Assembly (NCBI GenBank): GCA_039619475.1
Contig: CM077115.1
Coordinates: 446,141,292-446,205,291 of the forward strand
Origin: Icerya purchasi
Taxonomy: Eukaryota; Arthropoda; Insecta; Hemiptera; Monophlebidae
Reading direction: 5' to 3'
Length of the DNA stretch: 64,000 bases
Shown: positions 11,451-23,350 of the stretch, one piece after another
Position numbering within the stretch: position 1 is the stretch's first letter
How the letters are laid out: the number at the start of each line of letters is the position of its first letter
Notes under the pieces: generated by a model
Databases searched by the model: none
The model's input: the letters and a program-made list of their open reading frames with translations, nothing else
Told to the model about the DNA's origin: nothing
Made by a program: the position numbers and the translations under genes

Positions 11451-13270
11451 CCCGTTTCAAATGACGAACAGCTCCCTACTACGTGTCCAGGCCTGGAGTG
11501 CATCATTATAATTTAAGCCATCGACGAAAACAGTGTAATTAAAGCTTATTTCACATACACATAAGCGAACGCATCAACGTTTAGCAATTAATGACACATC
11601 GTTCGTAGAAAAAACAAAAATTGTTAGTTGATGATGAAAACGTTTTTCTAAAAGTAAAATAAACGATTAAAATTATTATCAGTGTGTGAAAGGTTTGGTA
11701 AGATTTTCGGACCGTTATTGATTTCAGTGTTCTTCAAGAAGAGATTGTTTTAATTCTTCCGGACATCTCTCGGCCTCTCTGATTGTTCGTTCGTGTCTCT
11801 ATTTATATTTCCTCATTATGCAATGCGATTTATTCTTGGTGCCTCCGTGAAACAGTTAACTTCCTAAATAGGACGGTCTCTCTGGCTAAGCGACGACGAC
11901 ATTCCGTGTTGCACGTATAACGACTACGAATATACGAATTGAATGGAGATAAAACGATAGTGTACACACATATATGACACATTACGTGCATGCGCAGAGG
12001 TACAAAGCTGTCGAAGTATGAAGTGTTCCGATAAAAATGTCGGACAGCGTATTAAATTCTGTGTGTAAAACTTCCAACACACACACAAACACACACACAC
12101 ATACGAACTTTCGCATACGTGATGAGAGGAAATCAAGTTTATCCGGTGCGGCTGGTCGAGAATGAAGCAAACAATAAGTTGTGCGTGAAATAAAAGACAA
12201 AGTGGCCTGTTTAAAAACAAGCACGTGCATCATCATACTCTAGCATCTTGTTGTAGTCCTATTGTTGTGTTAGTTTGATGTAAGAGCGTATGAAAAAACT
12301 TATACCAGTCATATTGTAAATTGAGAATTCCGAGAACAGTGACGTTGTTTAGCCATTTCTTTGCGTGCACTTGTTTTTTAATATGTACAAAAACACCATG
12401 ACCGTCAGAGCTGGAATATGGGTCTTGGTCCCTCTAAATCTGGATTGATTTTTTTTCTATTTTATACCAAACTCGTTTATTTTTTAAAATTTAAATTTTA
12501 CCACTTTAAAAGTCGGCTATATTTAGAGAGCTTTTTCTTTCGCTATTGACCGATTTTTAGGATGAAAAGAAAAAGTCTAATTTGGGCACCGACTAAACAA
12601 TGGGCTTTTTTTTTTGCCTGAACAATATTATACAGTTCATTTGGCCAGCAGGCTAACTTTCAAATCAGACTGAATGCACGAAAACAAAACAAAGTAAAAA
12701 AATTAAGAAAACATTTTTTTGTGTTTTTGTCCAACTGTTTAAACACTACTTATATACTACTAGATAGTAAGTATAAAGGAGGAAACTTCATCCTGCAATA
12801 TGGCCACAACTGCAGAACAGTGCCCACAATGCTGAGATAAAATTTAAGGAAACAGAAAGAAAAAGACAGTACAAATTTGCATTGATCACGTCGCGCAATA
12901 TGGCCGCAACTGTAGAGCGGCGCCCGCAATGTTCGATGAAACAAACTCGATAATCAATAATAACGCCGTGTGAAAGGGAATAATTACTCTACTCGGAGTA
13001 GACAAATAAAATAAAAAAAAAAAAAATGTTCATTAATCCGGACATTGATTGGATTTTTTAAATTACCATTCCATTTCATTTGATAAATGAAAAAAAGGAT
13101 AAACAACGTATGATCACCAGAAACATAAACCACAGGACATCAGCTGTTCAAAAAGGAAGACTCTATCGGTAGATAGGTCCTCAAAACTGAATAATGGTCT
13201 TGACGACAATAATTATTGTTACGACTGTAACAGAGTCAAAATCGAACACGAAAATGTCAAGAATTCGCTT
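11451..13270. other. No gene recognised; (CA)n and a motif pair
   Basis: Contains a CA-rich microsatellite near 12080-12102. Open frames at 11924-12236 run through that microsatellite and have no domain. No host exon could be recognised. Confidence 0.5.
12795..12940 (+). repeat. Paired 45-bp motif, pair 2
   Basis: Two segments at about 12797-12833 and 12896-12933 share CAATATGGCCRCAACTGY and a following GYGCCCRCAATG. They match the pair at 7330-7500 in sequence and in being two direct copies roughly 100 bp apart. Confidence 0.6.
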
Positions 13271-13864
13271 ACAAGGAAAGCACTCGAACCCGAACTCACC
13301 GATTTTGATGAAATTGATATATGTTGTAGAACACAAAAAAATAAAAGACCCGTGTTTTTTTATATCTGCTAATAAACATATTAAGGGGGTGAAAACTACC
13401 CCTAAAGTTTGCCAAAAAAAAAAAAAATCGTTTTTTCTAAATATCTCGACTAATACTTAATATTTTTTGGTACAACAAAATGGAAATTACTCCTTTCGGA
13501 AAATCAAGTAATTCATGATGATTTGAACAATAAGGGATGCATCCCCTATTTTATATGGGTTGAAACCCCATATTTAATTTATTATTTTGATGATAAAAAA
13601 ACAGTAAAAAATCTAAAAAAAATGTTTAACTAATAAAATGATAAAATGAAGTTGACCTATTTCGGTATTTTCGTTAATTTCACCCCTAAAATGGTAAACT
13701 ACCCCTAATACAGAAAAACCAAAAATAGGAATTTCAAGCGATCAGATTTTGAATTCAATTCGGACACAGAGTTTTCGACGTCGCTGATTACGAATCTGAT
13801 GTGATTTTTTTTTTTTTTTTTTATTATATATATTTAATAAAGTTACAAAATAGAAAATGAATAC
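13271..13864 (+). repeat. Left long terminal inverted repeat
   Basis: 594 bp. Starts ACAAGGAAAGCACTCGAACC and ends in TAGAAAATGAATAC. Pairs with 14589-15180. It carries the T run at about 13804-13822 that appears as an A run in the other arm. Confidence 0.9.
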
Positions 13865-13879
13865 TTGGAGGCATTCAAA

Positions 13880-14545
13880 TCTGGAAAATTAACATCTAGT
13901 AAGTAACTTTACAAGAATTTTCATATTATTCTGCGAATTACATTAGTTAAAGAAGTACATTTTTTCTCTGCAAATCACTTTAAAATTTGGTTGGAGAAAA
14001 TATTTTTACCACATGTAGGTCATACCTCCTTACTATTACTTGACTCTTGGAGTGGTCATTGTCAAAAAGTTGTAGAAAAAACAATGTCAGACAATAAAAT
14101 TGTTAACTTGAAGAAAATTCCTACTGGAACGACGGGAAAAATTCAACTATTTGATGTTTTTGGATAAGTTATGTTCGAAAATTTTCTGATGACGTAATTT
14201 TAATGAATTATGATTTAAATTTACATATTAGAAATAATATAATAAAACTTCAATCACTGGTTCACAACCAGTTGTGTCTTCACCAAGATATGAAGATCCT
14301 TTTAAATATTCCTGGTACAAAAGTGGTTATGTAAATGAAAGGCCGGATAAATTTGAAAATCCTGTAGATTTTAGTTTCGGAGATTCTTGTAATACGCATT
14401 GCGAAGTAGAAGGATGCACAAATGTCGCTATTGTACGTTGCGGTTGGTGCAAAAAATCATTTGTTTTAAACACTTTTATGAAGATTACCATTACTGTCGA
14501 AATTTCATTGAATAATATGATGTATACTTGCAATGAGCTAAAATA
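13880..14545 (+). pseudogene. Broken DDE transposase, C-terminal part
   Basis: Plus-strand frames give LLLLDSWSGHCQKVVEK, then KKIPTGTTGKIQLFDVFG, which resembles the active-site DSW/DxW-G-H segment and the following P-x-GTTxxIQPLD motif of a DDE transposase. The frame from 14274 continues with PRYEDPFKYSWYKSGYVNER and a zinc-finger-like C-x4-C-x7-RCGWCKKS cluster (about 14400-14460). Stops near 14166 and frameshifts near 14460 break it. The N-terminal DNA-binding region and first catalytic aspartate are missing, so the copy is dead. Relatives with this tail are, from memory, NOF/MULE-type transposases; another DDE family remains possible. Confidence 0.6.
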
Positions 14546-14588
14546 AAAATAATTTCTATACTGCTTTATATTTAAATTATAAATGTTC

Positions 14589-15180
14589 GTATTCATTTTC
14601 TATTTTGTAACTTTATTAAATATATATAATAAAAAAAAAAAAAAAAATTCACATCAGATTCGTAATCAGCGACGTCGAAAACTCTGTGTCCGAATTGAAT
14701 TCAAAATCTGATCGCTTGAAATTCCTATTTTTGGTTTTTCTGTATTAGGGGTAGTTTACCATTTTAGGGGTGAAATTAACGAAAATACCGAAATAGGTCA
14801 ACTTCATTTTATCATTTTATTAGTTAAACATTTTTTTTTTAGATTTTTTACTGTTTTTATATCATCAAAATAATAAATTAAATATGGGGTTTCAACCCAT
14901 ATAAAATAGGGGATGCATCCCTTATTGTTCAAATCATCATGAATTACTCGATTTTCCGAAAGGAGTAATCTCCATTTTGTTGTACCAAAAAATATTAAGT
15001 ATTAGTCGAGATATTTAGAAAAAACGATTTTTTTTTTGGCAAACTTTGGGGGTAGTTTTCACCCCCTTAATATGTTTATTAGCAGATATAAAAAAACACT
15101 GGTCTTTTATTTTTTTGTGTTCTACAACATATATCAATTTCATCAAAATCGGTGAGTTCGGGTTCGAGTGCTTTCCTTGT
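14589..15180 (-). repeat. Right long terminal inverted repeat
   Basis: 592 bp, the inverted partner of 13271-13864. Confidence 0.9.
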
Positions 15181-15364
15181 TAGAACGAAGATTTAAAAAG
15201 AATCGTAATATCAATGAGTGTAATTTTAGAAGATTTTTTAATGTATTCATTTGATATTTTTTTTTTTAAATTTTCTATTGATTTTTGTAAATTGTGTATT
15301 TGTTTTTTATTGTTAATTGAATAGTTGATTTTCGTTAAATATTTGATTACTTTAATGGTTGATG

Positions 15365-15435
15365 ATTAGTTCAATAATTGATTAGTTCAATAATTGATTA
15401 GTTCAATACTTAATTAGTTCAATACTTAATTAGTT
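15365..15435. repeat. 16-bp tandem repeat, about 4.4 copies
   Basis: The unit is ATTAGTTCAATAATTG, with the last two full copies changed to end in ACTTA. It is a local minisatellite just outside the inverted-arm transposon. Confidence 0.9.
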
Positions 15436-16079
15436 GAGCGTCACATTAGCTCGATGGAGATCCTCAGTAAATTCTAGGATGTGAGCAACGTCAAGATGTA
15501 TACCTCCAAGCCACTTCTCGTTTGTTTTTTTATTCATCTAGCATCCACACTTTGCCCTAAATCGGATAAAAGCGTGTTGCGATATTTCCTTGGTACATTT
15601 TAAGTAATTTTGTGCTGTTAATGCGGGCGAATTTAGGCTAAGCGCGCACGGACTGTTATAAATCTGCAACATGTTTTATATTTTACGTGGCGCGGTTTCC
15701 GTCAATCCAGAGTGAAATACGCATAAACTTAGCGAATAGCGCGCATAAACGGTTGAATCAGTGCTGCTGATGATCTTTCTGTTCTTTCTGTCAATCATCA
15801 TGCTATTCTGCATACCTTTTTGTGCGTGTTGGTATTTGTGTTTTCGTTCATAAAAGTTTTTTATTTATCATTATGTTAAAATAATTTTTTTTTTTAAATT
15901 TTAATTTACATATAAAAATTTAATGTGGTCAGTGGTGGAAACCATCCAATTAAGCTATCAATTGCTCCACTTTAAATTGTACAATCATTAATCTTATCTT
16001 AAAATATTATAATATTAATATAAATTAATATTGGATTTCCTGTATTCCAATTCCTCCTTTTTGGGGGCCAATTTATTGA
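15436..16079. other. No gene recognised
   Basis: Somewhat less AT-rich near 15440-15720, with CG-containing words, but no domain or terminal repeat could be recognised. Confidence 0.4.
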
Positions 16080-17215
16080 AAATATTCATTTTTTCCCATA
16101 CTAATTAACCACAGTTTTCCGCTATCTCTATATTTAGAATGTTGCATCCATTCAGGATATGTTGTCCTGCTCATTGCATCTGATGCAAAATAATCCGTTT
16201 CCGCTATATTAAATCTTTTGAGACAGATTTTGAAATTTCCATGTCCCCTGGTTTGAATTGTACGTTGTAAATATTCGGAGTTATAGTACGTGTTATTAAA
16301 TCTCTCTCTTTAGTTGTTGGAAAAGAGAACTTTTCGCTTTTCCATTATGACACTTATCTACACCGTTTCGAACTTTTCCATATTATATTGTTTAAATTTT
16401 TTGAATTTTCTAGTTGTTAAAATTTTATTCTCTACTGCATATATTTTATTTGTATATGTGATATTTTCGAAAGTTTGTTGTCTACTTTTAATTGATTTTT
16501 GATTGCAAAAATATTGCAATATGTTTTTTTCTATTTCTAAGTAATTCCCGCTATATATCTAATGCATTTGTATAATTTATTGTTTTGTAAGCTTTGATTA
16601 GTTATGATATTCTGTGTATACACTCGCTAAAATTTTTTGAAATTTATTGAACTCTAGCACATATCCTTGTGTAAATAATACTACCATACAATAGATGTTT
16701 GATGATAACATTGTTTTATATAATATTATTCCTTTTTTTTTTTTTTTTGTATTTCATCTGATTGTTATTGTTAAACAGTTTTGTGAATATATTAATAAAT
16801 TTCGTAATTTTATATCATTTATCTACTTGCAGTGATTGTAAAATTTAAGGTTTTTATCTATCAGAACGCCCAGGTATTTTAATTGGTCCTTTACTGTGAT
16901 CTGCGGTCCGTATTTATTTCAAAGTTCGTGTTAATTTTTCTCTAGTTGAATGTCATCGAATTAATTTAGCTCATATTTAAATTAGCATATTTCTAGTAAC
17001 TCTCTTTTATATTCTTATACACTATTGCTATTTTGTTTTCTAACTTTTCTATATTTCTATCTGCTACTATGATTGCTAAATCGTCTGCAAACGTTATAAT
17101 TTTAACATCGTTCTGTAATTTTAACTGATATATATTTGTGCAAACAGTATATTATTCCATAAATATGGACTTAAAACCGCTCCTTGTAATATCCTATATC
17201 TACGTGTACCTTTTT
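16080..17215 (-). pseudogene. R1-like non-LTR retrotransposon RT relic
   Basis: Read on the minus strand from about 17215: RYRILQGAVLSPYLWNNILF (RT motif B: QG-x-VLSP-LWN), then QNDVKIITFADDLAIIVADR, the YADD-type catalytic box with FADD, then ITVKDQLKYLGVLIDKNL, the motif after the palm (YLGV-x-x-D). Near 16240-16130 frames give GHGNFKICLKRFNIAE and DYFASDA, resembling the C-terminal GHG/zinc-knuckle region. The order is that of R1-clade elements. Numerous stops make it inactive, the 5' half is absent, and base composition is as AT-rich as the surroundings, so it is old. Confidence 0.75.
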
Positions 17216-18439
17216 TTTTTGTAATTGTTTATATTGATTATATTGATTTCAGCATATTTTTGACCACATTAAAATGATATTTAAATATATACGTCTTTTA
17301 ACTTTTGTAGTATTATAACACTGAAAAATAAATTGCCGAATTTGAGAAAAGACCATAATAAATCTGTAACAGAATGCATTTTAAAATATGGTTATTCTTC
17401 TTTCCTAAGGGTACAGCTAATCTTTTTTTTAATGACGCGACGTCTCTCATATTTGTATTTTGGTACTCAATATAAGGAATCTAATCAGGCTTAACAATTC
17501 CTCAAATGTTTCCTTCTTCATGCTAAAAATAGTTACTGAACTTCTTCCGATTAACACTGAAACTGTCCTTTTAATGGATCTTCGACTTATCAATGGATGC
17601 TCCTACATTTTTTTTTCTCTAATTTTTCCGGAGACGGATTAATAATTCAAACGGCACTCTACTTTCTTATCGAACTTAATTAATTTCTCTGTTTGAAACT
17701 AAAGACATGTTGCAGGAAATCGGTTAGAAAATCGCTCGTGTGCAGCTAGCTTTAACTGTGCTTGCATTGCGCGGTATGTTTTAACTACTACAATTTGATG
17801 TTTATAGTTTCGCTTCCTACGATTCTTAAGTTAGCTCTAGATCTAATAGCCTACCGAAAAGGTGGCAAACAAAAAAAAAGGGAGTCGTTGGTGATTAAAA
17901 ACCAAAAACAAAAAACCATTTGATGACAATGGAACAGGAAACGAAAAAAGGGAAGTCCTTGAGATCATTAGCACATGGTAGTTTGTCAAGCTTGGTGTGT
18001 AATACAGTAATTGAAAAACAAGATGTTTTCTCGGCGCGATTAATGATTGTGACAGAATTAAGCCATGTTCAAAGATTATGGGCGGCTTACTGATAAGAAC
18101 CGCGTGTCTTTTAATCAGTCAAGTTGGAACTACTCTATAAAGGCACCGAGTCCATTAGTATTGCTAGTAAATAATCAGTGATAACAAAATGGATTTAAAT
18201 ATAATAAATCGATTTATTTTTTTGCCGTAACTTTGTGATAAAAACTATTTGATATTCTTAAAAATGATTTAAACGAGAATAGTTTTTTTTTTTTTAAATG
18301 TAGCGGTGTAATCGTGATGATTTCAATTTATATTTAAAAGTTTTATTCGTAAATTTTATATTGATTAATAGGAAAAAAAATCAGATCTATTAGTAATAGC
18401 AATAGTACCCCTACGCACCCAACATTAAAAGTCAACGAA
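17216..18439. other. No gene recognised
   Basis: Possibly the further decayed 5' part of the R1-like relic, but no motif could be followed. The open frame at 17460-17642 has no recognisable domain. Confidence 0.4.
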
Positions 18440-19035
18440 GTTCACATGACCGAGACTATCCGTGGCATCTAATATTCCTTTTTTGGCCCAGTCTATCCTG
18501 CAAAACATCATTAATAGATTGCAGCAATGGTTCGGAAACAATGGACTAGATTTCTCCTCTCAGAAGTCTTAATATGTTGTATTCCATAGGAGGTCGCCTC
18601 GTACAGAATCCACCATCACTACAACTGAACAGTAACACAATTCCTTACAAAACAACAGAAACTTTCCTCAGCATCTTGATGAACGCGAAACTGACGTGTA
18701 AACCCTTTATATTTCATTTAAAAGCTAAATCCCTTCAATCTTTAAGGGTGATCAAGTTCCTGTCAAATCCCAAATTTAACGTCCAACCAAAGTTTCTTCT
18801 AAATATTTACAAAGCAGTAACCATTGGACATCGTAGTATTCCGACATCGACTTCGGTATAGGCAAAAAAATAAATTCTACGAAGAACTTACTAAAATTAT
18901 TAAAAACATAATACACTGGATAGACGGACATACTAATGGCCCTATTGAGAGTAAATTTTCGTTCTACGCTGAAGAAGAAATTCTTATAACATTTGAAAGA
19001 CGAATTTTTTCTTTCGAAATGATTTATGGATAAAA
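18440..19035 (+). pseudogene. Non-LTR retrotransposon RT thumb relic
   Basis: Plus-strand frames give NRLQQWFGNNGLDFSSQKS, then HRRSPR, then PSLQLNSNTIPYKTTETFLS, then LTCKPFIFHLKAKSLQSLRV and FLLNIYKAV, then NIIHWIDGHTNGPIESKF. This is the segment following the YADD box in I/Jockey elements: an L-x-x-W-x-x-x-NGL-x-(F/L)-x-x-x-KT motif, a strand with K-x-LG-like spacing, and the thumb up to the linker before RNase H. Two or more frameshifts (near 18570 and 18860) separate the pieces. No 3' end or tail is recognisable. Confidence 0.65.
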
Positions 19036-19239
19036 AAAGAAGAAGACATATCGACTATTTTACGATAACAGGAAGTAAATTCAAATGAGTATGAACTACA
19101 CAGAACAGAGAAAATGTGTATAAGGAAAGTAGTCTTTCTATAACAACCTGTTTAGTGGAAATAACTTTGTTTAAAACAACAATGTATTTCCTAAATGGCA
19201 AAATAAACAAACGATAACTAAAAGTGTACTTTTATCGCA

Positions 19240-19425
19240 GAAGATACGTTTTAGCAGGCAAAGCGCATCTTCAGCAGCGAAAGAAAAACACTGAACATAT
19301 GTCCCGAACAAAATTATACAAAATTTTAAAACCGTAAAATTTTTACAATTTTTTTCGCGACATATGTTCGATCTTTTTCTTTCCCTGCTGAAAATGCACT
19401 TTGCCTGAAAATGTTTTTCCGAGAA
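19240..19425. repeat. Foldback (inverted) repeat, arms about 65 bp
   Basis: Left arm about 19240-19303 and right arm about 19359-19425 share, inverted, CAGGCAAAG, TCAGCAG, GAAAGAAAAA and GAACATATGTC. The spacer is about 55 bp. The open frame on the minus strand across it is a by-product. It is likely a small foldback MITE. Confidence 0.7.
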
Positions 19426-19944
19426 ATCCCCGACATATTCCACAGTCGCTTAAATCATAGTCACATCATTGTTATTTGGCAGAAACGTATCTTATATCGG
19501 CTTTTGGAAATTAAATACCTAACGAGCAATTGTATGAAGTCTAAATGGAATATTTCGGATAGATCGAATATTAAATATTGAAATTTAATAGTACATCGCA
19601 CACGGAGTAATATTGTCAAGCACTGATTATTCTCAACTTTTAGAGATTATTGCGTAAACGTTAAGAATTTTTTTAGAATCTAGAATGCAAGTACTGGGTT
19701 GAAGAACATTTTGTTTTAGTTGCCTCCCAAAACTTCCGTTTATTCGGCTGTAACCTTCGTTCCTCAAATTCGGACCACCGTTATTATGCGTAGTCGGGAT
19801 AGGCATGGTAAACGAAAAACGCAGGGAAATATTTTTATATAACATATATGTATATATCTATTGTTCTTGCTCACTTAAATGGGTTAATAGAGAGTTAGAA
19901 AACAACTGAACAGATTATTTATTTAATAATTTATGCATATAGCT

Positions 19945-19947
<3 letters not shown>

Positions 19948-20002
<55 letters not shown>
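19948..20002. repeat. (TA)n microsatellite
   Basis: An uninterrupted AT dinucleotide run of about 55 bp, bordering the MITE cluster. Confidence 0.95.
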
Positions 20003-20003
<1 letters not shown>

Positions 20004-20004
<1 letters not shown>

Positions 20005-20750
20005 CTTACAACGTAATTCTTAGGCTATCCCCATTAGAAAACATGTCCCAATTTTATGTAACGTTTGTTATATTTTAACGCTTCAAAATTTTCCACGTCT
20101 ATCGTTTTTGAACCAGAAGGCGTTTCACGTATAAATGTGGTAAATTCTTCGCTATTGCACAGATATGTATATATATATATATATTAATTACAACGTCATT
20201 CTTAGGACGGCCCCAATTAGATTTTGTAACCAAAAAAATGTCCTAATTTTATGTAACAAAAAAGAAAGAGGTGTACGTTCGTCGCGTATGTTTTTTTTTA
20301 TATATTTGTTCGCGTATAACTTATATTTATATGGACCGATTTAGAATTACGTTGTAAATTTTGATAATTTTATACAAGGTACAGACGAGAAAAAGATAGA
20401 AATGTGAGCAAGAGGGGTCAAGGAGCTGTACCCCTTGACCCCTCTTGCTTTCATTTATGTCTCTTTCTCTTCTATACTTTGTATAAAATTATCAAAATTT
20501 ACAACGTAATTCTTACTGGCATCAACACAAAAAGAAAAACAAAACATAATCACAAAAATCCTATCCTAACATTTAACTTTCATTATGTAAAATTAAGATA
20601 TTGTTTCATTACATTTTTCGTTACATATTTCGTTGCATAAAATTGTGAAATTTTTTAAATAATGGTAACAAAAATCCTATAAAATATAAAAAACGTTACA
20701 TAAAATTGGGACATTTTTTCGAATGGGGGTAGCCTAAGAATTACGTCGTA
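20004..20750. mobile_element. Cluster of MITEs sharing TTACAACGTAATTCTTA
   Basis: The 17-bp word TTACAACGTAATTCTTA or its reverse occurs at about 20006, 20190 (CGTCATT variant), 20341, 20499 and 20733. Copies at 20006 and 20190 are followed by GGCTATCCCC / GGACGGCCCC and then GTCCYAATTTTATGTAAC. The same block appears inverted at 20697-20750. It looks like nested or tandem insertions of one foldback MITE family with TA-rich target sites. Confidence 0.65.
20342..20515. repeat. Near-perfect hairpin MITE, arms about 85 bp
   Basis: The left arm begins at TTAGAATTACGTTGTAAATT and the right arm ends AATTTACAACGTAATTCTTA. The centre reads GGTCAAGG, then about 9 bases, then CCTTGACC at about 20416-20440. 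Arms carry only a few mismatches, so the copy is young. RNA from it would form a long hairpin. Confidence 0.85.
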
Positions 20751-20755
20751 ATTAA

Positions 20756-20760
<5 letters not shown>

Positions 20761-20791
<31 letters not shown>

Positions 20792-20800
20792 TGTATGTAT
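20761..20800. repeat. (GTAT)n microsatellite
   Basis: About nine GTAT units. Frames through it are low-complexity. Confidence 0.95.
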
Positions 20801-21499
20801 ATATTTGCAAACACTCCACGCAAACAGAGTTCTGTAAAAATACAATTATGTTCAAATTCATAATTCATTAATTATACGAATATACATAAATAACGAATAA
20901 ATATGACTAGCAAAATACCCAAATGACATATTTCCCTGGCTCTTTATCCTCCATGATACCACAATGGGCTCTTAAACATTTTTCAATGCGGTTCCCCGGA
21001 ACGTTCGATTATCTCTTTGGTATTGTTCCAAATGCAATAATAAACTGAGTTTTTTTCCATTTTGTCATTTCCTAACATAAAAAGAAATTGGTCAGACGAA
21101 GAGGGTACTATTGATAGTTCCTGGGTATCTAGGGAACCTAGTTAACCTATAAAAAATGAAAATACGAATTTGGTGAACTGAGCAGGTTTTACCGGATGGG
21201 ACTATTGAATCCTTGCAGATTGGGTATTCTTGAGGTTCTTTCTTTTTGAGATAATTAGAATATTAGGCACTTTAGCACAGCAGCAGCGCAATTAACTGCA
21301 TTTCCTCGTTGAGTACCGCAGAATTCGCCTAGGTCGTAATAATTTGTAGTCCAAACTTACAGTTAATGGCTAATTAAATTATTTCGTTTTTCTTATCTGC
21401 AGTTTATTCGTTTTTTATTTAAATGTGTTTATTAATGTTTAGCGTTGTTGGTATACACCTTCACTTTTTCTTTAAAATCAGGCTATCTGTTTTATTTCC
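20801..21499. other. No gene recognised
   Basis: No domain or repeat boundary seen. It may include eroded upstream parts of the retrotransposon relic that follows. Confidence 0.4.
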
Positions 21500-22292
21500 T
21501 CTTGAAGTGATCTTTCCCAATTCATCAGTATTTCGAACTCTAAAGGCGTCCTTCAAGCCCTATCCTCTCCTCCTTCACATTCCTCTTTCTCTCAATTTAT
21601 TCTCTTACCTCCACTCTGCAGTCGTCCTGCTCCATTCTTATTGATTTTTTTATAGGTCCCCAGTCATTCCGGAATTGATGGAAATGACGCAGTCGATTCT
21701 TTGGCCCGTTCTACTGGTCGCCTTGATTCATTCCTCAACAATTTCCCTTCTTCAGATATCCTTTCCTTATCCACTTCCAATCACGCAAAACATTGCACGG
21801 GATATTTATCCCTCCCTCTTTTCTAATCGTCATTCGCACTACCGTTTGATTCAGCCGATTCCCCTGTATTGGTTCCATTCTATTCCTTTCGGTCGTCGCT
21901 CTTCTATTGTCTCCCTAATTCGTCTCCGGATCAATCATTCTCTACTCCTCTCCTCTCGCTTTTGATTTACTTTGTCGCCTTCTTCTTATTGTTCTCGTCA
22001 CGATTGCGATTCTCCTGGTATATATATGTGATGCTGATCACATTTTCTTCGAGTGCCCTGCTCTTTGTAATGAACGTTCCCTTTTATACAGTCAGCTTTT
22101 GTCATTAAGTCTCCCTACTCTCCCTATAACTCTTCCTTTAATCTCTCCTTTCCTTCATCTTCTGTGGTGTCTGTACTGCTGTCCTTTGTTGCGTCCACCT
22201 CGGACCGCCTAGTTGTTTAGTACTTTAGTTTAGTTTTTCCTGTTGTTGAGTCAATGCCACTGGCGCGCCCACAAAAAAAAAAAAAAAAAAAA
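21500..22292 (+). pseudogene. I-like retrotransposon RNase H, C-terminus and poly-A tail
   Basis: Plus-strand frames give a decayed RNase H ending in VPSHSGIDGNDAVDSLARST at about 21656-21718, including the final aspartate of the SHSGIxGNxxxD motif. After this come IRLRINHS and DADHIFFECPALCNERS, the zinc-knuckle-like C-terminal tail shared with 10366-11275. The coding part is pyrimidine-rich on its sense strand, as in the other copies. The 3' untranslated region ends GCCACTGGCGCGCCCAC followed by A20 (22273-22292), the true retrotransposition tail. Frameshifts split the frame at least three times. This is the best-preserved 3' end of the family in the window. Confidence 0.8.
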
Positions 22293-22669
22293 TGTTATTT
22301 TTGTTTATGTTGTTTTTTGTTTTTTATTTTGTCCGGGAAGTGTAATTTGTCTATTTTTATACTTTTTATTATTTTACCATTTCACATAGAAAAAAAATTC
22401 CCGCCGGAAATACTTCATTAATAACTTAGATAATTTTTAAAATGTTTTGCGTGACTCTTGACTCATCATATAACTAATGTTTTTTGAGTAAATACCACGT
22501 TATAATATTTTTTTTGTTATTGATTCGAATGATGGTGATCTATTAGTAATAATCCTTTGTTCTTCCCATCTGCTATCGCATCAGAATCTAATTTCCTAGC
22601 ATATAATACATTGAAGCAGGCGGGTCAAAGCTAAATGCTGACCCCCCAAAAAAAAACAAAAAAATACAA
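22293..22669. other. No gene recognised
   Basis: AT-rich spacer between a retrotransposon tail and element copy B. Confidence 0.4.
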
Positions 22670-23350
22670 GTTTAGTCAAACATGATGCTCCATGCGCTGA
22701 GGATTCCGTATGTTATCGTAAAGAGATAACTATAATTCACATTTACATAATACTAAATTCAAAACAAAGGTATCTCATTTTTCGCGTTTTATCGAACTTT
22801 TCGTCAACTTCGAAAGTTTCGTTAAGGATTATTAAATACGGTTTTGCGATCCTTCAACGATGTATCACATGCCCGGGAAAAAAATATTTTTTTCAAAACT
22901 TTCGAGCTTTCAGCGTTCCCCGGGTGAGACCTAAATATAGAGTTATAAGCTCGGCTATAGTTATCCTATAAAGCGGTACTTATGCGTATATTTGGAATGC
23001 GTTCTAGTTTCCTCAACTTTTTTACTCGGGCCGTTACTTACATGAGCACCCTTTTTTTTTTTTTTGCTGTTTTTTTGAGCCCATTAGGGGGTGGGGGTTG
23101 AATAATTTTTTAACCGTAATTTTTCGATTTCATGAAAGGGCTTCTGCGTTTCAATATTTTGAATTTCACTTTTAAATGATTATATCTAATGATGTGTTAT
23201 GAATTCTTCAAGGTTGATTTTTGAGGTCCTTTTTAAATACTGTACTATATAGTTTTGACAGTTTTTTGGAGTTTTTTGTTGTCCAGCTTCTTAATCGGTT
23301 AGCTTTACGTTGTAGATATGGTTTTAAAGAGAATATTAACTATAATTTAT
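22670..23350 (+). mobile_element. Satellite-bearing element family, copy B (short)
   Basis: The left end AGTCAAACATGATGCTCCATG, broken here at GCGCTGAGGATTCCGTATG (22694-22712), is followed by roughly one 280-bp monomer (22780-23060: GAAAGTTTCGTTAAGGA, CATGCCCGGGAAAAAAATAT, TTTCGAGCTTTCAGCG). The right-end module follows (23090-23350: TTTTTGAGGTC, TTTTTTGGAGTTTTTT, ATTTATGAACC). It stops before the terminal AGGATTCCGTAC seen in copy C, so it is 3'-truncated. The minimal one-monomer form suggests the array in copy C arose by internal expansion. Confidence 0.65.

Larger units (their letters stand above)
13271..15180. mobile_element. DNA transposon with 593-bp inverted arms (MULE/NOF-like)
   Basis: The left arm 13271-13864 and right arm 14589-15180 are near-identical inverted repeats. 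They begin and end with ACAAGGAAAG / CTTTCCTTGT and differ by few substitutions and by homopolymer lengths. The 724-bp centre encodes a broken DDE-type transposase C-terminus. Very long arms plus this transposase type point to the foldback/MULE-NOF group; that is recalled family knowledge, not a search. No convincing 8-10-bp target duplication is visible. Confidence 0.7.

Noticed and set aside
9482..12102. Short frames at 9714-9896 and 11924-12236 as host exons
   Set aside because: They run through microsatellite or AT-rich sequence, have no domain, and no flanking splice signals could be argued.
14170..14200. Second hammerhead at CTGATGA near 14183
   Set aside because: CTGATGA is present but there is no following GAAA at the right distance and no stem II.
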